DNA from: Bacillota bacterium
Lineage (GTDB): Bacteria > Bacillota > Clostridia > Peptostreptococcales > Anaerovoracaceae
Reading direction: 5' to 3'
Assembly (NCBI GenBank): GCA_023415235.1
Contig: JAEZLP010000033.1
Coordinates: 1-39,727 of the forward strand
Length of the DNA stretch: 39,727 nucleotides
A model generated the notes under the pieces. It saw nothing but the letters and a program-made list of their open reading frames with translations, ran no database searches and had not been told where the DNA came from. The position numbers and the translations under genes are program-made. Below, one piece after another: positions 22,673 to 31,528 of this stretch; the stretch's first letter is position 1; every line of letters begins with the position of its first letter.

Positions 22673-24424
22673 ATGAAAATTGTAATAGGGCAGGGAAGCT
22701 GCGGAATCGCCTCCGGCGCAAAGAAAACCGAGGCGGAATTCAGGAGACAGATCGATGAAAAAAAACTCGATGCGGTTGTGACCATTGCCGGCTGTATCGG
22801 GAGCTGCTATCTGGAACCGATAGTGGATGTCTATGAGGAAGACGGAACCTTAAGCAGATATGTAAATCTGACGGCCGACAAGGTGGCTGCGGTTGTAGAC
22901 AGGCATATTGCAGGGAAAAAACCGGTCACGGAATATCTCATCCCGGAAGAGGGAAGCGCATTCCTGTCAAAACAGACCAGAATCGCGCTGAAAAACTGCG
23001 GGGTGATCAATCCCGAGGATATCAACGATTACATAGCGGCGGGCGGTTATCAGGCTTTAAGGAAGGCTCTTTTTGAAATGGACGGAGAGGCCATCTGTAG
23101 GGAAATTGAAAAGTCAGGGCTTAGAGGAAGAGGCGGCGGTGGTTTCCCCACCGGGAAAAAGTGGGTCCAGGTGAGAAGCCAGGCTGAGCCTGTGAAATAT
23201 GTCGTCTGCAACGGGGACGAAGGAGATCCCGGAGCCTTCATGGATCGGAGCGTTATGGAGGGAGACCCCCATAAAATGCTGGAGGGAATGATCATCGCAG
23301 GGGTCGCAACCGGAGCGCAGGTCGGATATATCTACGTTCGTGCGGAATATCCTCTGGCGGTACGACGACTTCAGATCGCCATCGCCCAAGCGGAGGAAGC
23401 CGGATATCTGGGAGAAAATATCCTGGGCAGCGGATTTGGCTTTACCATCCGGATCAACCTGGGTGCTGGAGCGTTCGTATGCGGAGAGGGCAGTGCCCTG
23501 ACCGCATCCATCGAAGGTCTTCGCGGAATGCCGAGAGTGAAACCTCCCAGAACTGTGGAGCAGGGACTCTTTGGCAAGCCCACCGTATTGAATAACGTAG
23601 AAACCTTCGCCCATGTTTCCTATATTATTGTGAACGGGTCGGAGGGCTACCGGAGAATCGGAATTGAAAAGAGCCCCGGCACGAAAGCATTTGCGCTTAC
23701 CGGGAATGTAAACAATACGGGTCTCATCGAGGTTCCCATGGGAACTACCCTCAGAACTGTAATCTTTGATATCGGCGGCGGTGTAAAGGACGGAAAAGCC
23801 TTCAAGGCGGTTCAAATCGGAGGACCCTCCGGAGGCTGTCTCACGGAAAAGCATCTGGACATGAGTCTTGACTTCGATTCCCTTACGAAAGCCGGCGCAA
23901 TGATCGGTTCCGGCGGTCTGGTCGTGATGGATGAAAGTACCTGCATGGTTGGAATCGCGAAGTTCTTTATGAACTTTACGGAGCAGGAATCCTGCGGAAA
24001 ATGCGTTCCATGCAGAGAAGGCACCCACGTGATGAACGAGATCCTGGACGATATCGTCAACGGAAGAGGAAGCGAAGACCAAATCGACATGCTAATGGAG
24101 CTTGCCGACACCATTACCAATACAGCCCTTTGCGGTCTGGGGAAAACAGCCGCTTCTCCGGTGGTGAGCACCATCCGGGAGTTCAGGGATGAATATATTG
24201 CTCACGTAGTGGATAAATACTGCCCCACAGGAAGCTGCCGCGGCCTGAAACGGATTGAAATCATTGTTGACAAGTGCAAGGGCTGTTCCAAATGCCAGAC
24301 GGTATGTCCTGTTAATGCGATCAGCGGGCGGAGAAAAGAGCCGTATCGGATCGATTGGGCGAAGTGCATCAAATGCGGAAGATGTATCGATGCATGTGCG
24401 TTCAAAGCCATCATTGAGAATTAG
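22673..24424 (+). CDS. hydB: hydrogenase NuoF-like flavoprotein subunit (HydB/HndC)
   Basis: The 583-residue subunit binds FMN and NAD(P)H and is the flavin site of electron-bifurcating hydrogenases. The N-terminal 80 residues form a thioredoxin-like [2Fe-2S]-type domain (GQGSCGIASGA and AGCIGSCYLEP), which is a separate subunit (HndB) in some systems. The NuoF core has RGRGGGGFPTGKKW (FMN/NADH loop), NGDEGDPGAFMDR and GAGAFVCGEGSAL. An SLBB region follows, then the [4Fe-4S] site SCGKCVPCREGT with LCGLGKTA. The C-terminus adds two ferredoxin-type clusters (CKGCSKCQTVCP and CIKCGRCIDAC). Together with HydA and HydC it is expected to couple H2 with both ferredoxin and NAD(P). ATG 22673 follows AAAGGAGG. 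Confidence 0.95.
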   Translation: MKIVIGQGSCGIASGAKKTEAEFRRQIDEKKLDAVVTIAGCIGSCYLEPIVDVYEEDGTLSRYVNLTADKVAAVVDRHIAGKKPVTEYLIPEEGSAFLSKQTRIALKNCGVINPEDINDYIAAGGYQALRKALFEMDGEAICREIEKSGLRGRGGGGFPTGKKWVQVRSQAEPVKYVVCNGDEGDPGAFMDRSVMEGDPHKMLEGMIIAGVATGAQVGYIYVRAEYPLAVRRLQIAIAQAEEAGYLGENILGSGFGFTIRINLGAGAFVCGEGSALTASIEGLRGMPRVKPPRTVEQGLFGKPTVLNNVETFAHVSYIIVNGSEGYRRIGIEKSPGTKAFALTGNVNNTGLIEVPMGTTLRTVIFDIGGGVKDGKAFKAVQIGGPSGGCLTEKHLDMSLDFDSLTKAGAMIGSGGLVVMDESTCMVGIAKFFMNFTEQESCGKCVPCREGTHVMNEILDDIVNGRGSEDQIDMLMELADTITNTALCGLGKTAASPVVSTIREFRDEYIAHVVDKYCPTGSCRGLKRIEIIVDKCKGCSKCQTVCPVNAISGRRKEPYRIDWAKCIKCGRCIDACAFKAIIEN

Positions 24425-24441
24425 GAAGGAAGGTGAAGCAA

Positions 24442-26169
24442 ATGAATCCGGTAAATCACAAATATATGATAATCAATGGCGAACACGTTCCTTATACCGA
24501 TGAACAGAATATTCTTAGCGTGGTTCGCAAGGCGGGGATCGATCTGCCAACCTTATGCTACTACTCAGAGCTTTCCGTTTACGGCTCCTGCAGAATGTGC
24601 ATGGTGGAAGACAACAAAGGCAATATCATTACCTCCTGCTCCACTCCCCCGAAAAACGGAATGGAGATCAGAACCAATACTCCGAGGCTGAAGCAATACA
24701 GAAAGACAATTTTAAGACTATATTTAGCATCCCACTGCAGAGAATGCACCACTTGCCCGAAGAACACAAGCTGCAAGCTGCAGGACCTTGCCATTCGTTT
24801 TGGTATCGATGAGATCAAGTTTGACAAGACGGAAAAGGCATACAAGAACGAGTATAAGATAGACGATTCCAGTCAGGCTATCACTAGAAATCCCAACAAA
24901 TGCATCCAGTGCGGCGACTGCGTTCGCATGTGCAACGAAACCCAGAACGTGGGCGCCATAGACTTTGCGCTTCGCGGCTATGAGCTGAAGATCTGCCCCG
25001 CATTCGACATGCCGCTGGCGGAAACGGAATGCGTCAATTGCGGGCAGTGCGCTGCGGTTTGCCCCACAGGCGCCATCACAATTAAAAATGACGTGCCTGC
25101 GGTCTGGAAGGCGATCTATGATGAAAACAAGCGTGTGATTGCTCAGGTAGCCCCTGCCGTAAGAGTTGCGCTGGGGGAAGAGTTTGGCCTGGGAGATGGA
25201 GAAAATGTCATGCCGCTCATCGTTGCAGCCATGAGAAAATTGGGCTTTGATGAAGTCTACGACACCTCTTTCACTGCCGACTTGACCGTAATTGAGGAGA
25301 CCAAAGAATTTCTTGAAAAACTGGATAAGGGCGACAAGCTTCCGCTCTTTACCTCCTGCTGTCCGGCATGGGTCAGGTACGCGGAAGAAAAGCATCCGGA
25401 GCTGATGTCGCAAATATCCACCTGCAAATCTCCGCAGCAGATGTTCGGCTCCCTGATCAAGGCGTATGAAAAGGATAGAAATCCAGCTGACGGAAAAGAG
25501 ACCGTGGTGGTGTCCATCATGCCGTGCACTGCAAAAAAAGCGGAGGCCGGCAGAGAGGAATTCATAACCGAAGGAAACCCGGATGTTGACATTGTGCTTA
25601 CCACAATAGGACTCGCAGATATGATCTACGAATCAGGAATCGTGTTTAAGGAACTGGAACCGGAAGCCCTCGACATGCCGTTCGGAATGTATAGCGGCGC
25701 AGGCTTGATCTTCGGAGTAACCGGCGGGGTAACCGAAGCGGTGATCAGAAAAGTCATGAAGGACAAGAGCAACTCCAGCATCAACAACGTCAAATTCTGC
25801 GGCGTCCGGGGCATGGAAGGGATCAAGGAATTCGAACTGCCTCTGGAGGATGGAGCGAACGTGCTGAAGATCGCAGTGGTGAGCGGTTTGGGAAATGCGG
25901 AGAAATTGATTGAAAAGATGAACAAGGGAGAGGCCTTCTACCACTTCATCGAGGTCATGGCATGTCCCGGCGGCTGCGTAGGCGGTGCAGGACAGCCTTT
26001 CGGGCTGATGGATAGAAAGAAACAGCGCGCCGACTCAATCTATTTATCCGACAAGCAGACCCAGTTCCGGCATGCCGATGAAAATCCCATAATTCCGACT
26101 CTCTATGAGGGTATTCTGAAGGGAAGAACCCACGAGCTGCTTCATGTTCATTATCATAACCATGAATAA
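24442..26169 (+). CDS. hydA: [FeFe]-hydrogenase catalytic subunit (HydA/HndD)
   Basis: The 575-residue subunit carries the H-cluster. In order it has a plant-type [2Fe-2S] domain (CYYSELSVYGSCRMC, then C66), the His-Cys3 cluster site (HCRECTTCPKNTSC, 99-111), two [4Fe-4S] sites (CIQCGDCVRMC and CVNCGQCAAVCP), and H-cluster motifs L1 FTSCCPAW (303-310), L2 MPCTAKKAE (360-368) and L3 MACPGGCVGGAGQP (506-519). The L3 glycine run reads GGAG rather than the common GGGG. A C-terminal small-subunit-like tail (HELLHVHYH) is present. The size matches HndD-type rather than the longer Thermotoga HydA. ATG 24442 was chosen over GTG 24433 because GGAAGGAAGG overlaps the latter. The maturases HydEFG are not in this window. 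Confidence 0.97.
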   Translation: MNPVNHKYMIINGEHVPYTDEQNILSVVRKAGIDLPTLCYYSELSVYGSCRMCMVEDNKGNIITSCSTPPKNGMEIRTNTPRLKQYRKTILRLYLASHCRECTTCPKNTSCKLQDLAIRFGIDEIKFDKTEKAYKNEYKIDDSSQAITRNPNKCIQCGDCVRMCNETQNVGAIDFALRGYELKICPAFDMPLAETECVNCGQCAAVCPTGAITIKNDVPAVWKAIYDENKRVIAQVAPAVRVALGEEFGLGDGENVMPLIVAAMRKLGFDEVYDTSFTADLTVIEETKEFLEKLDKGDKLPLFTSCCPAWVRYAEEKHPELMSQISTCKSPQQMFGSLIKAYEKDRNPADGKETVVVSIMPCTAKKAEAGREEFITEGNPDVDIVLTTIGLADMIYESGIVFKELEPEALDMPFGMYSGAGLIFGVTGGVTEAVIRKVMKDKSNSSINNVKFCGVRGMEGIKEFELPLEDGANVLKIAVVSGLGNAEKLIEKMNKGEAFYHFIEVMACPGGCVGGAGQPFGLMDRKKQRADSIYLSDKQTQFRHADENPIIPTLYEGILKGRTHELLHVHYHNHE

Positions 26170-26200
26170 AAATCCGTTCATTTGGTTTAATCAAAAAGCA

Positions 26201-26229
26201 AAACGCCGGCTTCAAGCCGGCGTTGTTTT
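26201..26229 (+). terminator. rho-independent terminator after hydA
   Basis: A near-perfect palindrome, AACGCCGGCTT and AAGCCGGCGTT around one base, followed by GTTTTATT. Confidence 0.85.
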
Positions 26230-26326
26230 ATTCCAGGAAATATTGTTTCCAATACGATAGCAGGGGGAGTACAGAGGGGGTACCCTTTGCCGATAGAGGA
26301 GAATGCTCAGGCAACCGTTCTTTTGC

Positions 26327-26356
26327 TTGATTTATTCCCCGAAAAGGTCATATACT
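26327..26356 (+). promoter_or_regulatory. predicted promoter of the MFS transporter gene
   Basis: TTGATT at 26327-26332, an 18-bp spacer and TATACT at 26351-26356, about 38 bp upstream of the start codon. Confidence 0.5.
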
Positions 26357-26393
26357 ATTAATATTAAAATCAATCCTGAAAAGGATGAAATAA

Positions 26394-27893
26394 ATGGAGA
26401 ACTATCGGACTATGGAAAAAAATCGGACCAGCGAGAGAGTAAATAACAGCAGCAATCCCGGTGACTGCAAAGAGATTGACGAAACCAATAAAATTAACTT
26501 TGAAAATGCGGAGGACAGCGACAAAAGCATAAAAAGCATCCAACGCTCGACCATCTTTGTGGTCATAATCACATCCTTTATCACTACCTTCACGGGAAGC
26601 GCGCTGAATTTGTCGATTCCCTCCATGGGAAACGAATTTCACGCCAGCGCCACTGCGGTGGGGTGGATTGTCACAGGATATATCCTGGCGGCCGCCGTAT
26701 TATCGGTGCCTTTCGGACGCCTGGCGGATCGCACGGGACGGAAGAGGGTCCTTGTGACCGGGATTTTGATCTTCGCGTTTTGTTCGGGAGGCGCTGCCCT
26801 AGCGGAATCCATGACGATGCTGCTTCTGTTTCGGGTGCTGCAGGGAGTAGGGGCGGCTATGATATTCAGCACCAATATGGCAGTACTGATCAGCGCCTTT
26901 TCTCCTGAAAAGCGTGGAAAAGTCCTGGGTTACTCCATTGCGTCCACGTATATCGGACTATCTGCAGGTCCTGTAGTAGGAGGATTTCTGAATCATTATT
27001 TTGGCTGGCGTTCCATTTTTATTCTGACCTTTGTCATCAGCGGAGTGGTCTGTTACACTGCAATGAGAAAGCTGCCAGCAGGAAAAGTGGATCATGAGAA
27101 GCCGGGCTTGGACCTGGTGGGGAATATTCTCTATATTTTGATGCTGACCTTGATCATGTTCGGCCTTTCAACGGTATCCACGCTGGTTTATTCAAAATAT
27201 CTAATCCTTGCAGGAATCATCCTGTTCGCTATTTTTATCATACACGAACTGCGAGCCAAGTCGCCGATCATCGAAGTCCGGCTCTTTGCCCATAACATCG
27301 GCTATGCCTTTTCCAATCTGGCCGCGCTGATGAATTACGGCGCAACATTTGCTTTAAGCTATCTGCTTTCCATCTATTTACAGGTGGTGATGGACTATAG
27401 CTCGGAGGTATCCGGTCTGATTCTTATCAGCCAGCCGCTGATGATGGCGTTGCTGTCGCCATATGCAGGGAGACTTTCTGACCGTGTATCGCCTTTTAAG
27501 CTTGCATCATTTGGTATGGGACTTTGCGCGCTGGGGCTGTTTTCGTTTATTTTTATCTCGGAAAATTATCCGTTTCCGCTGATTATAGCGAATCTCCTGG
27601 TGGTTGGAGTCGGCTTTGCCTTCTTCTCTTCGCCCAACACCAATGCGGTTATGGCCTGTGTTGAAAAGAAGGATTACAGTGTTGCATCTTCAATCCTTGC
27701 TACCATGCGTACCATCGGGCACAGCGCCAGCATGGCCGTGGTGACCTTTATCGTTGCGCATCGGATGGGCGATATTACTCTCGGGGACGCAGAACCAGCG
27801 TTGCTGGTGGATACCATGCAGATTTCCTTTCTTATATTCACCTGTGTTTGCGGGGCAGGAATCTTTATCTCCCTGAAAAGGAAGCGAAGATAG
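26394..27893 (+). CDS. MFS drug-exporter-type transporter (DHA2-like, 14 TM)
   Basis: The 499-residue protein has a polar, charged N-terminal extension of about 50 residues and then around 14 hydrophobic helices. Motif A is FGRLADRTGRKRV between helices 2 and 3. Motif C is in helix 5 (STYIGLSAGPVVGGFLNHYFGWR), the antiporter signature, here given by its key residues G-P-x-x-GG. DHA2 members export drugs, dyes or metabolites in exchange for protons. The substrate is unknown. The N-terminal extension (SNPGDCKEIDETNKINFENA) is longer than usual and unlike the rest in composition. AAGGATG precedes the ATG. The small DUF gene downstream starts 125 bp after the stop and may share the transcript. 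Confidence 0.87.
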   Translation: MENYRTMEKNRTSERVNNSSNPGDCKEIDETNKINFENAEDSDKSIKSIQRSTIFVVIITSFITTFTGSALNLSIPSMGNEFHASATAVGWIVTGYILAAAVLSVPFGRLADRTGRKRVLVTGILIFAFCSGGAALAESMTMLLLFRVLQGVGAAMIFSTNMAVLISAFSPEKRGKVLGYSIASTYIGLSAGPVVGGFLNHYFGWRSIFILTFVISGVVCYTAMRKLPAGKVDHEKPGLDLVGNILYILMLTLIMFGLSTVSTLVYSKYLILAGIILFAIFIIHELRAKSPIIEVRLFAHNIGYAFSNLAALMNYGATFALSYLLSIYLQVVMDYSSEVSGLILISQPLMMALLSPYAGRLSDRVSPFKLASFGMGLCALGLFSFIFISENYPFPLIIANLLVVGVGFAFFSSPNTNAVMACVEKKDYSVASSILATMRTIGHSASMAVVTFIVAHRMGDITLGDAEPALLVDTMQISFLIFTCVCGAGIFISLKRKRR

Positions 27894-28018
27894 GGGAGAG
27901 AATAAAATTAACTCGTCTTTTTATAGGAATTATATTGAAGAATAAAATTGCTCCAAGCGGAAGCAGGAAAATGGAAAAACAACATTTGCTCCCGGCGGGG
28001 GCAGGAAAGAGGGATGAA

Positions 28019-28321
28019 ATGAAAAGAAAAGTAGCATTTATGTTCGTGAACGGGAGCATTACCGAGGCAAGAAGAATGGAGATGGATCTGGGGCAGGGAT
28101 TGATGATCATGGTCGGAGTCGCAAATTACGCCATGGCATGCGAAGAGGCAAAAAAGCTTGCGGAAGAGGGCGTTATCATGATTGAACTGTGCGGAGGCTT
28201 CGGGACGCTCGGTCATGCCAGGGTAACAGAAGCCGTGGAAGGAAAGTGCCAGGTCGGAGTGGTCCGCTTTGACAACCATCCCGGATATGAAAACTTGTCG
28301 GGGGATACGAAATGGATGTAG
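28019..28321 (+). CDS. small conserved protein, probably DUF6506 family
   Basis: A 100-residue protein with two halves. KVAFMFVNGSIT is a first strand and loop, and MIMVGVANYAMACEEAKKLAEEGVIMIELCGGFGTLGHARV holds the family-like core (key words: ELCGGFG and GHARVTEAV). VGVVRFDNHPG comes near the end. I associate this layout with DUF6506, small proteins of unknown function, but could not search. ATG 28019 follows GGAAAGAGGG. Longer in-frame starts (27971, 27848) would overlap the transporter or lack similarity to the core. Confidence 0.65.
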   Translation: MKRKVAFMFVNGSITEARRMEMDLGQGLMIMVGVANYAMACEEAKKLAEEGVIMIELCGGFGTLGHARVTEAVEGKCQVGVVRFDNHPGYENLSGDTKWM

Positions 28322-28334
28322 TTGAAAATTGTGA

Positions 28335-28363
28335 TTGACATTCTGGAGTCACAATGCTAATAT
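28335..28363 (+). promoter_or_regulatory. strong sigma-A promoter driving the T-box leader
   Basis: TTGACA at 28335-28340, exactly 17 bp, TAATAT at 28358-28363, preceded by TGC (extended -10). Transcription should begin near 28370, just before stem I of the T-box. Confidence 0.85.
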
Positions 28364-28369
28364 GTCTCT

Positions 28370-28628
28370 AAACCGATGACGAGGGAGTTAAACTGTAAAA
28401 CGATCTCTCAGCGAGTCCGGGGCGGTGAAAGCCGGGCAGATGCAGTTACAGCAAGTGGGCCTCTGAGGGCGAAGCGAACGGAATTATCCCAGTAGCTGAG
28501 ACGCTAAGCCAGCGTTATAGGGCTAAGGGTGTGATGGCACTCTGCAAAGAGGATATGCTTTGCATATCAAACAAGGTGGTACCGCAGGTTGACACTTGTC
28601 CTTGATATAAGGATGAGTGTTTTTTTTT
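28370..28628 (+). ncRNA. T-box riboswitch, tryptophan specifier (UGG)
   Basis: The leader has the T-box hallmarks. Stem I contains CTGTAA (5') paired with TTACAG (3') and a distal AGTCCGGGGCGGTGAAAGCC-type arm. The specifier side reads GCAAG-TGG-GCC (codon at 28456-28458), aligning with the usual AA-x-codon-purine pattern. Stem II/III hairpins are followed by the T-box sequence AAGGTGGTACCGCAG (28573-28587). The terminator is ACACTTGTCCTT with AAGGATGAGTGT plus eight Ts (28592-28628). Uncharged tRNA-Trp should bind codon and bulge and favour antitermination, inducing the downstream transporter when tryptophan is short. The bulge is UGGU, whereas bacterial tRNA-Trp usually has G73, which predicts a G-U pair at that position. 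Confidence 0.93.
28592..28628 (+). terminator. regulated terminator of the T-box leader
   Basis: A 12-bp stem with two G-U pairs around GATAT, followed by eight Ts. It is mutually exclusive with the antiterminator formed by the T-box sequence. Confidence 0.9.
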
Positions 28629-28745
28629 ATTCCGCTTTTCATTGAATGACAGAAGGCGGGACTTGTCGGGCTCAGTGCAGAGAACCCTTTTCTTAAATAA
28701 AGAAACGCAATGTTTCGAAGGTAAATTGAAAAGGAGATTGAAAAA

Positions 28746-29756
28746 ATGAAAACTAAGATGAAAAAAAATGGTACAGTTTTGTTGGCTATGATTCTGTTGC
28801 TTGCCGGAATTTTGGCCGGATGCGGCAGAAGTGAGGCAGCTGGAGACGCGTTGGAAAATAAGGATAACCCCGTTGTAGGGATTGTTCAGATCGTGGAACA
28901 TCCGTCTCTGGATACCATCCGCGAATCGATCATCTCTCAGCTGGCCGATGAAGGATTTGTCGACGGTGAAACCATTACGATCGATTATCAGAATGCACAG
29001 AATGAACAGTCAAATTTGAAAACCATCTGTCAGAAGTTCGCATCCAACAATTATGATTTGATTATTGCAATCGCTACACCTTCCGCACAGGCGGCGCTTG
29101 GGGAAACCTCGGAAATTCCGATTGTTTTTTCCGCCGTTACCGATCCAATCGCTGCGGAGCTGGTCGACAGTCTGGAAGCTCCCGGAGGGAATATCACAGG
29201 AACCTCCGATGCGGTCTCTGCGGCGATGATCATGGATCTTGCAAAGGAAATCACACCGGATATCAAGACAATCGGAGCATTGTACAATTCCAGCGAAGTG
29301 AATTCCGTGTCCGTGGTTGAGGATCTGAAGAAATACGCAAAGGCCAACGGAATGACCGTGGTCGATGGTCCGGTTACCAATGCTAGCGAGGTACAGCAGT
29401 CCGCTTCCTTCCTGGCCGGAAAATGCGATGCCGTATTCTCTCCCATCGACAACACCGTTGCTTCCACCATGCCGATTGCGGCAAAGACTTTCCATGATGC
29501 GAAGATCCCCTTCTATGTGGGCGCAGATTCCATGGTAAACGACGGAGGACTGGCAACCTACGGCATCAATTATACCATTCTCGGCCAAGAGACAGGGAAG
29601 ATGGCTGCACAGGTTCTTTCCGGCACCGACCCGGGTACCATACCGGTCATGACCATGGAGGATATGGACATTTATATTAATCAGAACACCGCCGACATAA
29701 TCGGTGTGAGCTTCCCGAAGACCGTATTGGAAAAAGCAACCGTGCTTGGCGAATAA
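28746..29756 (+). CDS. trpX: tryptophan ABC transporter substrate-binding lipoprotein (TrpX-type)
   Basis: The 336-residue precursor has a lipoprotein signal peptide ending in the lipobox LAGC (Cys26). The mature part is an ABC_sub_bind (PF04392-like) two-lobed binding protein: VVGIVQIVEHPSLDTIRE at the start, then DLIIAIATPSAQAAL, PIVFSAVTDPIAAELV, GNITGTSDAV, DAVFSPIDNTVASTMP and DGGLATYGINYTILGQETG. This family includes the T-box-regulated TrpX proteins. The UGG specifier in the leader points to tryptophan, although the sequence alone would also allow a related aromatic ligand. AAAAGGAGA precedes the ATG. The permease and ATPase genes follow directly. Confidence 0.88.
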   Translation: MKTKMKKNGTVLLAMILLLAGILAGCGRSEAAGDALENKDNPVVGIVQIVEHPSLDTIRESIISQLADEGFVDGETITIDYQNAQNEQSNLKTICQKFASNNYDLIIAIATPSAQAALGETSEIPIVFSAVTDPIAAELVDSLEAPGGNITGTSDAVSAAMIMDLAKEITPDIKTIGALYNSSEVNSVSVVEDLKKYAKANGMTVVDGPVTNASEVQQSASFLAGKCDAVFSPIDNTVASTMPIAAKTFHDAKIPFYVGADSMVNDGGLATYGINYTILGQETGKMAAQVLSGTDPGTIPVMTMEDMDIYINQNTADIIGVSFPKTVLEKATVLGE

Positions 29757-29771
29757 TACAGGAGAAACTTT

Positions 29772-30692
29772 ATGACTTTTGAAGCAATCATTGGCAATAT
29801 TCAAGGCTCTGCGGAGCTGGGTTTCATTTATGCGATCCTCGCATTGGGAGTATTTCTGTCCTTTCGGACATTGAATACTCCCGACCTTACGGTGGACGGA
29901 AGTATCGTTACCGGCATGGCCGCATCGGCCATGATCTGCAGCGGGGGAGGAAGTCCTTTTCTTGCGCTGCTGGCTGCCTTTGCCGTGGGCTGCATCGCCG
30001 GTTCGGTAACTGCGCTGCTGAACACAAAGCTTGGAATCCAACCTCTGCTTGCAGGGATTCTGGTCATGCTAGGCTCCTACTCCGTCAATCTTAGGATTAT
30101 GGGAGGGAAATCCAATGTGGCCATCATAAAGAGCGATACGGTTTACAAAAGCTTTGATCGATTGTTTCCGTCGGAATACAGCGCTCTGATCCTGGGCTTT
30201 GTCATTCTGGCGATCATTACAGCAGCTTTTTACTACTTTCTGAGGACCAGACTGGGTTTTGCGCTTCGCGCCACAGGGGACAATGACGATATGGTCAGGG
30301 CTTCCGGCATCGACAGCGACGCCATGCGCCTAATCGGCCTTTCCCTGTCCAATGGAATGGTGGGCTTTGCCGGAGGACTCCTGGCACAGTATCAATCGGT
30401 AGCGGATGCGGGCATGGGAGTGGGCATGGTTGTCATCGGCCTTGCCTCCGTGATTATCGGTGAAGCCGTGTTCGGCACAAGATCGCTGCTGCGGAGGCTG
30501 GTTGCCGTTTCTCTCGGGGCCATTCTGTATCGCATGGTGATTGCCTTCGCCTTTAACCTGGGAATGCCTTCAACGGATTTAAAGCTGGTGTCGGCAGTGA
30601 TTGTAACCGTCGCGTTATCCACCGGAATGCTGGGTGAAAAATTCTCAATCCCCGCATTGATGAAGAAAGGCGGGGTGAAAAACAATGCTTAG
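29772..30692 (+). CDS. trpY: tryptophan ABC transporter permease (TrpY-type)
   Basis: The 306-residue integral membrane protein of the branched-chain/LivH-like permease class (BPD_transp_2) has about eight or nine helices. Conserved family pieces include GFIYAILALGVFLSFRTLNTPDLTVDGS near the N-terminus (key residues: T-L-N-x-P-D-L-T-V-D-G), FALRATGDNDDMVRASGID as the coupling loop that contacts the ATPase, and GLASVIIGEAVFG. It begins 15 bp after trpX with CAGGAG. Its end overlaps the ATPase gene by 8 bp, so the two are translationally coupled. Confidence 0.9.
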   Translation: MTFEAIIGNIQGSAELGFIYAILALGVFLSFRTLNTPDLTVDGSIVTGMAASAMICSGGGSPFLALLAAFAVGCIAGSVTALLNTKLGIQPLLAGILVMLGSYSVNLRIMGGKSNVAIIKSDTVYKSFDRLFPSEYSALILGFVILAIITAAFYYFLRTRLGFALRATGDNDDMVRASGIDSDAMRLIGLSLSNGMVGFAGGLLAQYQSVADAGMGVGMVVIGLASVIIGEAVFGTRSLLRRLVAVSLGAILYRMVIAFAFNLGMPSTDLKLVSAVIVTVALSTGMLGEKFSIPALMKKGGVKNNA

Positions 30693-31458
30693 AATAGAAG
30701 GAATCAGCAAGATCTTTGGAAAAGGAAGCATCAATGAGAAGCTGGCTCTCGACGATCTTTCCCTCTCGGTGGAAAAGGGTGATTTCATCACCATAATCGG
30801 CAGCAACGGAGCCGGAAAGTCAACTCTGATGAGTTGTATATCCGGCGTGTACGGCGTTGATTCAGGCAAAATTTATCTGGATGGAGCTGACATTACAAAA
30901 TTGCCGGAGTATAAACGCTCCAGATCCATTGGCCGGGTATTTCAGGATCCGTTAAAGGGAACTGCATTTGATATGACGATAGAGGAGAATCTGGCGATTG
31001 CAGCCAGCAAGCGAAAACGAGTCGGATTGCAGCCGGGGCTTAGTAAAAAGGAGAGGGACATTTTCCGGGAAAAGCTGGCTTTGCTGGATATGGGGCTGGA
31101 AAACCGAATGAAGCAGAAATCCAAGCTTCTGTCGGGAGGACAGCGGCAGGCACTCACCTTGTTCATGGCGGTCATCGCCGAACCGAAGCTGCTGCTTTTG
31201 GATGAGCACACAGCTGCCCTTGATCCCAGCGCAGCAAAGAAAGTACTGGCGCTGACCGATGAGTTTTCAAAGACGTCCGGTCTTTGCACCCTGATGATCA
31301 CACACAATATGAAGGCGGCCCTCGAACACGGGAACCGCACGATCCTCATGAAGGACGGCCGCATCGTCATGGATCTTGCCGGGGAAGTGCGGGAAAAGAT
31401 GACCGTAGACAAGCTGGTCGCACAGTTTGAAATTGATAACGACAGGATGCTTCTATAG
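30685..31458 (+). CDS. trpZ: tryptophan ABC transporter ATP-binding protein (TrpZ-type)
   Basis: The 257-residue ATPase has Walker A GSNGAGKST, a Q loop (GRVFQDPLKG), the ABC signature LLSGGQRQAL, Walker B LLLLDEHTAALDP and an H-loop (MITHNM). It energises uptake by the TrpX/TrpY pair. ATG 30685 lies inside the end of the permease gene, with GGCGGGGTG as ribosome binding site. The transcription terminator begins inside its last codons: GACAGGA at 31441-31447 pairs with TCCTGTC at 31461-31467. Confidence 0.92.
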   Translation: MLRIEGISKIFGKGSINEKLALDDLSLSVEKGDFITIIGSNGAGKSTLMSCISGVYGVDSGKIYLDGADITKLPEYKRSRSIGRVFQDPLKGTAFDMTIEENLAIAASKRKRVGLQPGLSKKERDIFREKLALLDMGLENRMKQKSKLLSGGQRQALTLFMAVIAEPKLLLLDEHTAALDPSAAKKVLALTDEFSKTSGLCTLMITHNMKAALEHGNRTILMKDGRIVMDLAGEVREKMTVDKLVAQFEIDNDRMLL

Positions 31459-31473
31459 CCTCCTGTCTTTTTT
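31441..31473 (+). terminator. terminator overlapping the trpZ stop codon
   Basis: GACAGGA/TCCTGTC stem with the TAG stop in the loop, followed by six Ts. Confidence 0.75.
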
Positions 31474-31528
31474 ACAGACGTTGTTGCTTCATTTGGAATG
31501 AGAGTGGAAAAGGGGCGCGCAAAAAACG

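Noticed and set aside
23114..24082. 322-codon minus-strand open frame inside hydB
   Set aside because: No recognisable domain or ribosome binding site; the plus strand encodes a complete NuoF-like protein.
27848..28018. N-terminal extension of the DUF6506-like protein overlapping the MFS gene
   Set aside because: The extension has no similarity to the core, and the ATG at 28019 has its own ribosome binding site.
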